A stretch of DNA of 64,000 nucleotides from Elysia chlorotica (taxonomy: Eukaryota; Mollusca; Gastropoda; Plakobranchidae), in contig RQTK01000156.1 of the NCBI GenBank assembly GCA_003991915.1, positions 459,606-523,605 on the forward strand, read 5' to 3'. Positions 23,322-33,202 of this stretch are shown piece after piece; the first letter of the stretch is position 1; every line of letters begins with the position of its first letter. The notes beneath the pieces were generated by a model. That model made no database searches, had not been told where the DNA came from, and worked only from the letters and a program-made list of their open reading frames with translations. Position numbers and translations under genes: made by a program.

Positions 23322-24152
23322 CATGTAGTTGATGCTTTACACCACATTTGATGAAACTCAAAATTAACACATTTATTTATTTTTATGATGATAGCTCAGT
23401 AATGTAGAAAAACAAAAACATTTTCATTTTTTGTTGTGTATCCAACCCACTGATTATATTTAAGGTAGCTCATCTGAGTTCAAGCCTGCATATTTAATTG
23501 ATATAAATTGTGTAAAGATTAATCTCAGCTTCATTTAATATTCCAAACAGATTTCAATTTTGAGAAGCAAATTGCACACATTTTTTTTATTACCGGTATA
23601 AATGAATGGTGTAAAGATTAACCTCTGCCTCATTGTATATTCCAAACAGATTTCAATTTTGAGAAGCAAATTGCACACATTATTTTTATTACCGGTACAT
23701 ACATCACTTCTCTTTCATTGTCTCTCGCATGTAGAATAATTCTAAGCCCAACTTTGAATTGTTTAAAACCAATCAAAACCAAAAGACTTTAAATTATGGG
23801 TCTGAATCTTTCAAAGTCTAAAAGAAAAAAGTAACATATCCTCTTGCAAAATTATGTTTATAAGAAATGCGCATTATCAGACTGTTTTTGGAGGTTTCCA
23901 CTGTAATGTACATATGTTTTTCAGCATCACTCAAACCACAAGGGAGTGAATTAATTGGGGTAGAACAGTATCAGTCTTTATTTCTTTTGCTATTATCACT
24001 AAATTTGAATTGAAGTATAATTAGAATATTACCTGATTGGTTTTCATTACATTAAGAGACAGACACACAAAAAATGTCCTTTCCATTTTGGACACTAAAT
24101 GATGTTATACATATGCATACTGTAGTGCAATTTACTACATGCATTGATTAAT
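23322..24152. repeat. duplicated block, unit A (about 0.83 kb)
   Basis: Shares ordered words with unit B (24298-25026): TGTAGTTG-TGCTTTACACC, AAAATTAACACATTTATTTA, TATCCAACCCACTGATTATA, TCTCGCATGTAGAATAATTC, TAACATATCCTCTTGCAAAA, TGCGCATTATCAGACTG, CTCAAACCACAAGGGAGTG and TTTACTACATGCATTGATTA. Within it, bases about 23510-23700 are themselves two copies of a ~100-bp unit (GTAAAGATTAA to ATTACCGGTA). Confidence 0.9.
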
Positions 24153-24268
24153 ACATACATACATACATACATACATACATACATACATACATACATACAT
24201 ACATACATACATACATACATACATACATACATACATACATACATACATACATACATACATACATACAT
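24151..24268. repeat. (ATAC)n microsatellite
   Basis: Tetranucleotide array of nearly 30 units lying exactly at the right end of duplicated unit A. Confidence 0.97.
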
Positions 24269-24297
24269 CTATTAATATCAATGAATGTATATGATGT

Positions 24298-25026
24298 TAT
24301 GTAGTTGGTGCTTTACACCACACTTCATGATACTCAAAATTAACACATTTATTTATTGATATATAAGCTCAGTAATATAAAAAAACAAAAAAAAACATTT
24401 GCATTTTTGTTGCGTATCCAACCCACTGATTATAAAAGGTAGCTCATCAAGATCAAACCTGCATATTTAATTGATATAAATTGTGTAAAGATTAATCTCT
24501 GCCTCATTTGATATTCCAAACAGATTTCAATTTTGAGAAGCAAATTGCACACATTTTTTTATTACCGGTACATAAATCTCTTTCATTGTCTCTCGCATGT
24601 AGAATAATTCTAAGCCCAACTTTGAATTTTTTTTAAACCAATCAAAACCAAAAGACTTTAAATTATGAGTCTGAATCTTTCAAAGCCTAAAAGAAAAAAG
24701 TAACATATCCTCTTGCAAAATTATGTTTATAAGAAATGCGCATTATCAGACTGTTTTTGGAGGTTTCCATTTTAATGTACATATGTTTTTCAGCGTCACT
24801 CAAACCACAAGGGAGTGAATTAATTGGGGAACAGTATCAGTCTTTATTTCTTTTGCTATATCACTAAATCAATGTATTGAATTGAAGTATGATTAGAATA
24901 TTACCTGATACGTTTTCATTACATTAAGAGACAGACAAAAAAAACATCTCCTTTCCATTTTGGACACAAAATGATGTTATAGATATGCATACTGTAGTGC
25001 AATTTACTACATGCATTGATTAATCT
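24298..25026. repeat. duplicated block, unit B
   Basis: Second copy of the unit at 23322-24152. It lacks the internal ~100-bp duplication of unit A. Two further partial copies of its end (AGTATTACC-GATTGGTTTTCAT, then AAGAGA-AGAC) follow at about 25030-25077 and 25180-25225. Confidence 0.9.
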
Positions 25027-25229
25027 AAGATCAGAGTATTACCCGATTGGTTTTCATTACATCAAGAGACAGACTATAAAAATGAACGAAAAAATCATCT
25101 CCTTTTATAAGTCTTTCCAAGTTGGACACAAACTGATGATCTAAATACCGTAATACAATTAACTACATGCATTGAATGATCTAAGATAAGAGTATTACCT
25201 GATTGGTTTTCATCAAGAGAAAGACAGCG

Positions 25230-27100
25230 AAGACATAGACACATGTGCCTACCCACACAAAACCTTAAAAAAACAAAAACAAAAACATCAACAAAAAACA
25301 AACAATTTATATAAATGCAATTAATAAAAAACAAAAAAAAAACTTAAAGAAAAAATCAAAGATAATGCCCTTGAAAGAGTATGGAACAGCACACCTGAGT
25401 GAATTCATTGTGCAAGTTTGTAACATATATTCAAGTCTAGAAAACATAAAGTTGACTTAAATTGCTTTACATATATGTATTAATGTGCCAAAAAAAAACC
25501 CATAGAAAATAGAAACTTTTGAAAAGACTATATATTAATGACATGGATTAAAGAGTCTTTCAAATTCGCCAAAGGCCTAATTACTTCCTGCATAATATAC
25601 CTAATCAAATTGATAAACCTTTTATAAAGAAAGACACTTTTTATCCAATAAAAACAACAAACACCAAGGATAACAAAATTGTACATATTCAAAAATTTAG
25701 AGAAAAAAAACATAACAAAACAAATTTTACAAAAAATGTACAAAAGCTCCAAAATAGGCATCAAATGAAATTATAAGCATTGTAACCACTCCTTTTCAAA
25801 AAATCTTCCCACCATTTAAAGTTAACAGTACAAATTAAATGAATTGAACGAAGGCAAACAGTTTCTTCCACTTATAAACAAAAGAAAATAATTAACAAAA
25901 CTTTCACAGAATATATCAGCAAACAATATCAAAGACATATTAACTTTAGGATTGTATCTTTTTGTTGTTTTTTTTTTGTATAAATTAAGAAAAAAGAAAA
26001 CAATTATTTACTTCATAAAATAGACTTTAACATATTTTCTTTGCTGTTTATATTTCATAACAAATACTTATGTATAGTATGAGGCTTGATTGTTTGCAGA
26101 TGTGAATTTTATCAAGAGCAAGATGGATTAGATCATTGATGGTATCTTTGCATTAAATTTTAAGATTAATTAAAATCTTCAGCAGACTATTCCAAGGCAC
26201 AAAGAACACTGCTGCCTGATTGTACAATGGAAAAAAATTGACTTGATAAAAGTAGAATAAAGATTAGAAACTCAAACACATGCTCTAACAGAGGAGTATA
26301 ATTTATCATCTCTTTACAAGGAAATTATGCACAGCTGAAATTTGTAAACACTAAATTTGTTTTACAAAAGCTTGATAGAATAGAACTAACAAAGCAAAAA
26401 GTAAGTTTTTTTTCCACGTATGCATGATTATAAATACATTTCATTTTCTTATAAATCTATCTGAATGCCCATGTATAAAATTACAAAAGAAAACAATTCA
26501 AAACTAATTCATATGAAAGAGCATATTTAGAGACACCTCTCACCAATTAACAAAGAGAAAAGAATCTTGCAGAAGTCCTTCAAAAACATATCTTACACAT
26601 TGGGACACGGCATGGCAATCTATTTTCATAAAATAAGAAGAGGTATCTTCTGCTGCTTTGAACTCATCAATTTGATTACAATATGTACTACGTTAGTAGG
26701 TCTACATTAATGCAAAGACCAGATAAAGGTTTTATAGTTGTATTAATAATATGATCGAAATTATATTGACTTGACATACCGGTGACCTAATAAAAAGAAA
26801 ACAACTTTGCATTTAAATCATACTTCGAGGTATGTGGTTATGCAAACACATAGAAAAGCAACTTTAGAAATTTCAAATGGGGGAAAAAAAACTAAGAGAG
26901 AAATAGTACTGAAGACATTTTTCTATGCTCTTGATTTTAAAGCCAACTGGATCCCAATTCTTATTATGTTGTGGGGAAATCTTGTTTAAAACGTGAAGAC
27001 TGATAGAATGACTTAACACATCTATAGGTGCAACTCTGACAACAAAGTCTTTCCTAAGTTAGAAATCAAGCACATTGTCAAATCAAACTTTACAACCAGT
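25230..27100. other. A-rich region downstream of OSER1, probable long 3' UTR
   Basis: No exon seen. On the plus strand it is rich in A runs, so the OSER1 sense strand is T-rich, as also seen downstream of the plus-strand MTDH gene. It may be transcribed as a long OSER1 3' UTR. The most distal candidate poly(A) signal I noted (AATAAA on the minus strand) is at 22042-22037, but nearer ones could be used. Confidence 0.4.
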
Positions 27101-29333
27101 CTATGCATACATCATTTCTGCCATGGTTGACATCTTTTTAGGGATGTGCAGCAAGTCCTCTAGGTAAGAGGCAAGTTCATTGACATTGGTGTCTTCCATA
27201 TCACGTACTGCTTGAGAACAGGAGCGCCCCATACTGGTCAAGGAGCTTGTCATCTGGCCTGATGTGGCTGACGCTGGGTGCTGCAAAGGTCTGTGTGAAG
27301 AAGATGATGATGCGCACGAAGCCACAGGCACAGCTGTTGCTGAAGAAGTTGTTGTTGAGGGCTTAGCATAGATAGCAGGGGTGCACATATTGGTTGCACG
27401 GGGCAAGTGGTGAGTGGGAGACCCTGATGAGCAGAGCAAATCTGAAGGTGGTAATTGGTTCAAGGGGTTGTTGGTGAATAACTGCTGCCCAGAAAACGTA
27501 TGATGTTGCTGCCTATCATTGGAAGGTCTTACTCTTAGGCTGGTTGGCCCACATGCAAATGCACCTTCTTGCTTGGGGCTTACAGTTTCCCCATCACTTG
27601 AAGTTTTCGAAGAACTTTGTTCATGACATAAGCTATTGAATGAGAGATTAGAAACATGTGATCTATGACCAAAAACGACATCAGGAAACTGATGTTTGCT
27701 ACCTAAATGTTCTTTATTACTATATTGGTCTTTGCATAAACAACATGTTTCTCCTAGCAAAGGTTTCTTGTCTTGTAAACTAGGCACATCCCTAAAGCTG
27801 TATGTGCTCTTGCTCCCATATACCTTCAGCTTTGATGGATTCAACAAGGTAGTGCTGGACTTCTTGCAATCACAATTTAAACGTGCTGGCCAGAGAATGG
27901 GTTTTTGAAGGTTGCCTGCAGCAATGGCAAGATTTAGAAGGTTGGGAGATCCTCTGCGAGCCTGAGAATATTTCTTCGCTCTCCGGTGTTTCTTGAAGCC
28001 TGGGCGTTTCACATGGAGATGTTTAAGGGACTCAATTACTTCAGCCCAGGCACGGTCATCTTTAGCAGCACTAGCCTTTGTACCGTTGACATCACCAGAT
28101 TGTGGAAAAAGCTCCGCACTAAGAGTAAGAGAATAAAAAAAAAACATTGTTTTGTTAGAATCAGCATCTCTAACCATTCCAGAGATATATATGAATATAT
28201 AATGCCTTTTGTAAGGATGGCAGGGCAGGAAAAGCTTTAAGTCAAGAAAACCATTTTTTCAGTTACCCATCACTGTGCATTTATTCTTGAATTCATGTGA
28301 ATTTTCTCTACATCTCATCACATGAAAATTGCTTTAAAAGAAAACCTATTCTTCCCAAATTAGTCCTTTTCTCTCTCCTCTAATCTATCACTCTATGCCT
28401 CTGTTCATTCCTCTATATCCACTTCTTTCTTTCATCCTATCTCCTGCTACTCTGTCTCTCTATTTTTTTTATCTCCTCCTCCTCTCCTCTCTCTGTTCCT
28501 CATTACATTCTTCATTACCTTTTTATAATTTAACCTTCTCTTTCCATTCCTCCTTCATCTCACTTTATATATGACATCCAAAAAGTACAAATGGATTATG
28601 GCATGAGTCTTTTGGACCCACAAGATTAGTGAGTAGGAATATATTTTAATTTTTTCCTTGCCCGTTACAGAGTAAAAAATTACACAAGACATGCAGAGAA
28701 AAACAGCTATTATCTTTAATTTAAAGGTATTTTTCCATGACAACAGTCTTAATGTCCTCTCTAAGAATACAAAATGTAAAATGATCCCAATCCCCTACAA
28801 ATTAATTTTAATTTGTTATTTTTTTAATATTGCCAACAGTCCTATAATGATATTTTTCGACAAAACAACTTTGTCTCTTGACATAAAAACTGAAAAGGGC
28901 CAACATAGATATTTAATGAATTCTAAATACTGCCACTGTTAGCAATACAGTGCACTTAATCTTTTATCGGCAAAACCTATAGAGTGTTGTAGTATACTAT
29001 GAACATTGCATTTTACAACTCGATGTTTTTTAAATCATGAACAGGTCTAAAAATTGAGGACAAAAATTCTTAAGTCAGAGCTTCAGTCCACATCAACAGC
29101 TTGTGCTGTATAGATTTATACATGCATTACATTAATCAGAGACTTTTTCTACCATGAGTATCATACCTTAAAATAATACTGTTATAAAAAATGTTTAAAA
29201 CCCACCTGGTGAAATCTTTGAGAAGCTTGGAAATAATTGCATCTGACACATCTTCATGCCTCAACAGCAGCTTGCCACTGCCAGACTCAGGGTCTGACAT
29301 GTTTGGTCCTGAATCGATGTCTTCACCACCCAT
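27101..29333 (-). CDS. OSER1: oxidative stress-responsive serine-rich protein 1 homologue
   Basis: Two coding exons, 29333-29206 and 28118-27101. The donor is CCAG/GTGGGT, and the acceptor follows TTATTCTCTTACTCTTAG. The join is in phase (128 + 1018 = 1146 bases, 381 residues plus stop). The C terminus, YLEDLLHIPKKMSTMAEMMY plus a final Ala, matches the conserved end of animal OSER1 (IPKKMSxMAEMMY). A central CDCKK followed by a VY..SF segment resembles the short Cys-containing motif of the vertebrate protein. The rest is Ser/Thr/Pro/His-rich and looks disordered, with a basic stretch near residues 70-90 (KRPGFKKHRRAKK). It is longer than the vertebrate protein (about 290 residues). Family knowledge: a FOXO-regulated stress-response protein of unclear biochemistry. 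A possible further acceptor (GATTCTGAACAG) sits 5 bases before the ATG. Divergent from MTDH. Confidence 0.87.
28119..29205 (-). other. OSER1 intron
   Basis: Bounded by GT (29205-29204) and AG (28120-28119) on the minus strand. It contains a C/T-rich low-complexity stretch on the plus strand (about 28360-28560, built on CTCTCTCC/TCCTCC). No other exon recognised. Confidence 0.8.
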
Positions 29334-29663
29334 TTCATCTGTTCAGAATCAAATGAAACAAATTTTAGTGGTTTAGAAACTAAAAACAGGACCATGCAAT
29401 TAAAAAGAATTTTGAAGAAAAAACGGTGCAGTTTTTTGTAAACTTTTTATTTTGGTCTAACTCTATGATGCGGGATATTAGGTTAGCCTACTGGAGTCCT
29501 TAAAACTCCTTCCACTCGCATCAAAGCTGGCTCCATTGTTAAGCGGGTCAAGTTCAGTTGCATCAACGTTCACAGCGACCATTTATAGTGGACTTTTTTT
29601 TAAATGCACAGTACAGTTGATGCATCACAGCGCATCACAGAGAGCTCGAAGAGGCAGTCACCT

Positions 29664-29673
29664 GTCACGTGAC
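29664..29673. promoter_or_regulatory. GTCACGTGAC palindrome (E-box/CLEAR type) upstream of OSER1
   Basis: A perfect 10-bp palindrome containing CACGTG, about 330 bases upstream of the OSER1 ATG. TCACGTGA is the core bound by bHLH-zip factors such as TFEB/MITF and USF. The surrounding 29540-29700 is GC-richer than neighbouring DNA, as expected for a promoter. Function is inferred from position and motif only. Confidence 0.45.
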
Positions 29674-29699
29674 CACTCCGGGTATTTTGATTAGCTATG

Positions 29700-31369
29700 C
29701 ATAGATGCACGAGGACTGGGATTTCCAGATTTAAAAATAGATTTCGTTAACCAAAACAGGTCTATTGTAAGGTCAATGATCTACGTCTAGACCTACAATC
29801 TAGATCTAAAATATAGATCTGATGCACACTAAATTTTGGACTTCAGAGAGAAGTTTTGTAACAGACCCCCAACAGTAGATTGTGTATCATGAAAATGATT
29901 ACATAAGTTTTTTCCTCCATCAAATTTGAGCTCATTTGGGATCATTTGGTCTTCAAACTCAATTTAAGCGTCAAAAACATTTTGTTCAGATAATCAAGCC
30001 ATTTCTAGTAAAAAGTAGATAGGATTGTTTGGGGGTAAAATCTTAAATTGACAATGATATCAATACAGGCGACATATCATGTATTACCACAAAGCTTGAA
30101 ATTTAACAGAAGTTACCACGAAAACGTGACATTCGTTCTTGTAATCTTAATACCGAATTTTCATCCTTCGAGAGTTTTTTTCTTCTTCTTTGGATGGTTC
30201 CTCAGATGCCGAGCAGGTAAAAAATAAAGTTAAAATGAATTTTAATTCTTTGAAAAATTACGATCGCAGATTTTAACTAGAAAAAGGTGTTATACAATGC
30301 AAACATCGAAGCGGAGCGGGTCAAAATGAAAGCAACCTATTTTTGACATGCTAAATAGTCGCAGGAGTATCTGATTCTCTGATGCTTTTTTGATGTAGCT
30401 TTCAAATTATCACATTGTTTAAAAAGACACCTATGGGTCCAATCGGTTGACGCTGTAGGCCTATTAACAATACAACTCAAAGGCAAAATTCCATGATTTG
30501 CGTTACGATACATTTACACTCTAATTTACATCCAAAGAAAACCTCTGTGATTTGCGTTGTGTTCCAGTACCATAATCAGATGTTTTCAATTAGATACAGC
30601 TCAAAAAACAAAATTCCATGATTTGCGGACTTTGCAGGAAAAGAGCAATGAGGAGGAAAATGCGAAAAAAATTAAAATAGCGACCAGTCAAAATAGCAGA
30701 TATCTATGGAAGATTATGAATATGATCACTGAAGTTGACTAGGCTTACATACTTTTAATACAAAAGGCTCTACGAAAAGGCCTGTGGAAAAATGATGTGA
30801 TTGAGTGGGGAATGGGCAAGTGGAAAGAGTTTAAAAATAGAAATTTTGCCTTTTCATAAGAAAAGATTTTTTTCCAAACAACTAGTGACTAGAATCAATT
30901 TCGATCAAGTAATTTTGCCTCTGGTATACATTGAATATGGCAGAAAACAATCAAATTCAAAGTCTAATTATTGCATTTATTCTTTAAAGAGAACAGATTT
31001 GTTACTTAATTTACACACTTATGGTCATTATTTTTAGTTTAGAACTGTTTGTTCGTTTTTTGGGGAAATTTGGTTGGATTTTGCAAAGTTCAGGAGATTC
31101 TTGACATTTTGAGCCGTTCATTTTCGTGCCTAACAAGCCTCTCTGTTTCATATGTTTCCGATTGCCGTGTCGCGTTTGTTTCCGGTGGAGATCAGATTGT
31201 CCGTTCATCGTAAAAAATGTTATAAATGTAAACAAAGCTGGGACTGCACTGGGTATATAATAGTACCTAATGTCTGTCATGCCAAAAATTTATAAAACAG
31301 TATGGCTTTTAAATCGCATTTCTGCATGAACCTGTTAGACCAAGAGACAGTTATAATGTTGAAAGTGGA
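29700..31369. other. spacer between divergent OSER1 and MTDH genes, left part
   Basis: No supported exon. A small repeated phrase, AAAATTCCATGATTTGCG, occurs near 30486 and 30608, with a related GTGATTTGCGTTGTG between them near 30547. This suggests an old local duplication. Confidence 0.5.
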
Positions 31370-31573
31370 TCAGTTTTGAAGGCAAATTATGAATCAATAT
31401 TGATGTTTTCACAGTTTTGAGTGTAGTGTGGGATTCTATTCTAAATCTAACGAAACCCAATTAGGGATTTAACTGTAAGACTAATCCTGAGTGGCATGAT
31501 TAGCACCCTTCGTCTTACAGTTCACAATTATTTGGTAGCCTACATATAATCATAATGTACTAGATCTAGATTT
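31370..31573. repeat. direct repeat with conserved hairpin, copy 1
   Basis: About 200 bp repeated at 32149-32341 in the same orientation. Both begin TCAGTTTTGAAGGCAAATTA and end AATGTACTAGATCTAGATTT. This copy carries an 11-bp stem (AACTGTAAGAC / GTCTTACAGTT) at 31471-31522, with a nested TAATC/GATTA pairing. A 12-base insertion (CACAGTTTTGAG) is absent from copy 2. Confidence 0.9.
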
Positions 31574-31899
31574 GGGAGGATTTTACACGTCGGGCCCAAA
31601 AATTTTAAGCTTAGTAGCTTAATGGGGCATGGTTCTTTGGGGGGACGATTTTTTAAATGTAATCGATTATTTTTAATAATGATTTCGAAAACGCTTATTT
31701 CAAAAAATAAGCTTATTCAGGACAATTTCGTTCTTTTATTGTTTGTTAATTAATTTTTCGTTTACTCTCTTGAGAGTATCTGTGCTCGGACCAAAAAACA
31801 TGCGGGACAAACGGCATTTTATATATCGCGGGCGGGACGGCGGGACTGTCCTGCGAAATGCGGGACGATTGGCAGCTCTGCAGCTCTGTTTCTTTCTCA

Positions 31900-32092
31900 C
31901 AGATGATGATGACGAGGTGCAGTTGATGGAGGGAGAGGTGATGATGATGGTTCAGTTGTTGGATGAGATGATGACGCATTTTATCGCATTTATTTTTGTA
32001 ATTCGAAAGGACCGCGGACGCAAACACATTGCCGAGGATGCTCAAACTCAACTTCCGCGGAAATCCGCGTTTCCGCGGACAATTCCCATCCC
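31900..32092. mobile_element. possible hAT-type DNA transposon end fragment
   Basis: The segment ends TTCCCATCCCTG at 32081-32092, whose complement CAGGGATGGGAA resembles the terminal inverted repeat of many hAT elements. A GC-rich inner part carries TTCCGCGGAAATCCGCG-type words. No matching left terminus was found, so it may be a truncated end. It lies between the two direct repeats. Confidence 0.3.
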
Positions 32093-32148
32093 TGAGTTAA
32101 TAAGCTAGTTTGAATGTACTAGGTAATGTTTTGTCAACGTGAAGTATG

Positions 32149-32341
32149 TCAGTTTTGAAGGCAAATTATGAATCAATATTCATGTTTTAAGTGTAGTGTG
32201 GGATTCTATATTCTAAATCTAAAGAAACCCAATTAGGGATTTAACTGTAAGACTAATCCTGAGTCGCATGATTAGCACCCTTCGTCTTACAGTTCATATT
32301 TGGTAGCCTACATATAATCATAATGTACTAGATCTAGATTT
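32149..32341. repeat. direct repeat with conserved hairpin, copy 2
   Basis: Copy of 31370-31573. Its hairpin at 32243-32294 differs from that of copy 1 by one loop base (GTCGC for GTGGC), so the palindromic part is the best conserved portion. Confidence 0.9.
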
Positions 32342-32773
32342 ACAACAGCATTCATCTTGAACTCAGAAATATCAGTTTATAATAAATTTAAATTTTAAAG
32401 GTTAGATAGATCTAGGTGGTTTATTTTAAACTATTGTAGGGTACACTCTACTTACACTCCTTCAAAAAATATAGATATAGATAGCTAGAATCTAGATTCT
32501 CTAGCTTTAGTCCTATCTAGAATCTAGATTCTAACCTAGCCTAGAATGCTAGTCTAGAACAATTCATGAAAATGAATCCGATGTAAGGAGACCTGTACCA
32601 TCAAACCGTAACAAAAAGAACTTTAAGTAAACAATTTAAAGAGCATATCAAATTTACTTAAATTACCTAAAGTAAACGTGTAACAGTTAATGGCAATGTG
32701 ACTAAACGTTTCTTGATCATGATGCTACAAATGGCCTATTTTGTCAAGAGTGATTCAGCTTGGTTGGAGGATA

Positions 32774-32784
32774 ATGGCCGCCAT
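32774..32784. promoter_or_regulatory. ATGGCCGCCAT palindrome, YY1-like
   Basis: An 11-base near-perfect palindrome containing ATGGC and GCCGCCAT, resembling YY1 sites common in the core promoters of housekeeping genes. It is about 420 bases upstream of the MTDH start codon and 14 bases from a CRE. Confidence 0.35.
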
Positions 32785-32797
32785 AGTAAACATTCTA

Positions 32798-32805
32798 TGA
32801 CGTCA
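32798..32805. promoter_or_regulatory. TGACGTCA, full cAMP-response element
   Basis: Perfect 8-bp CREB/ATF palindrome about 400 bases upstream of the MTDH ATG. Half-sites TGACGT and GACGTC recur at about 32989 and 33006. This cluster marks a likely promoter or 5' UTR region. Confidence 0.45.
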
Positions 32806-33202
32806 CAGTACTGTTTGCACATCAACAAAATTCTGGTTTCTCATATTTTTTTGTATTATTTGTTTTGTATAGGATAAAATTACTACAAGATCTCCAAATA
32901 AATCTACAAACTAGAAGATCTTTCATAATTTTTTTAATTAAAAAAAAAATCAGGTGGAAGGACTTATTTCCCAATACACAAACTTTGATGACGTACAACA
33001 CAAGCGACGTCAGCAGCAACTTTTCTATGACTGATTCTGTTTTGCACAGCTGCTACGTTCTGAGCAGATTTAACTTAGAAACTTTAGCTAAGATTAAGAA
33101 TTTCGTGTGCATTTATGTGATGCTATTCATGAATTGAAACTTATATTAAGTATTTCACTTGTTAGAATATCTGCACACTCAATTGGCTAGTCCTAATTCA
33201 AC

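Noticed and set aside
24151..24268. Regularly spaced array considered as CRISPR-like
   Set aside because: It is a pure 4-bp microsatellite in eukaryotic DNA, without spacers.
31743..32108. 121-codon plus-strand frame between OSER1 and MTDH
   Set aside because: It lies in repeated, GC-rich, transposon-like DNA, has no domain, and is not preserved in the flanking duplicate.
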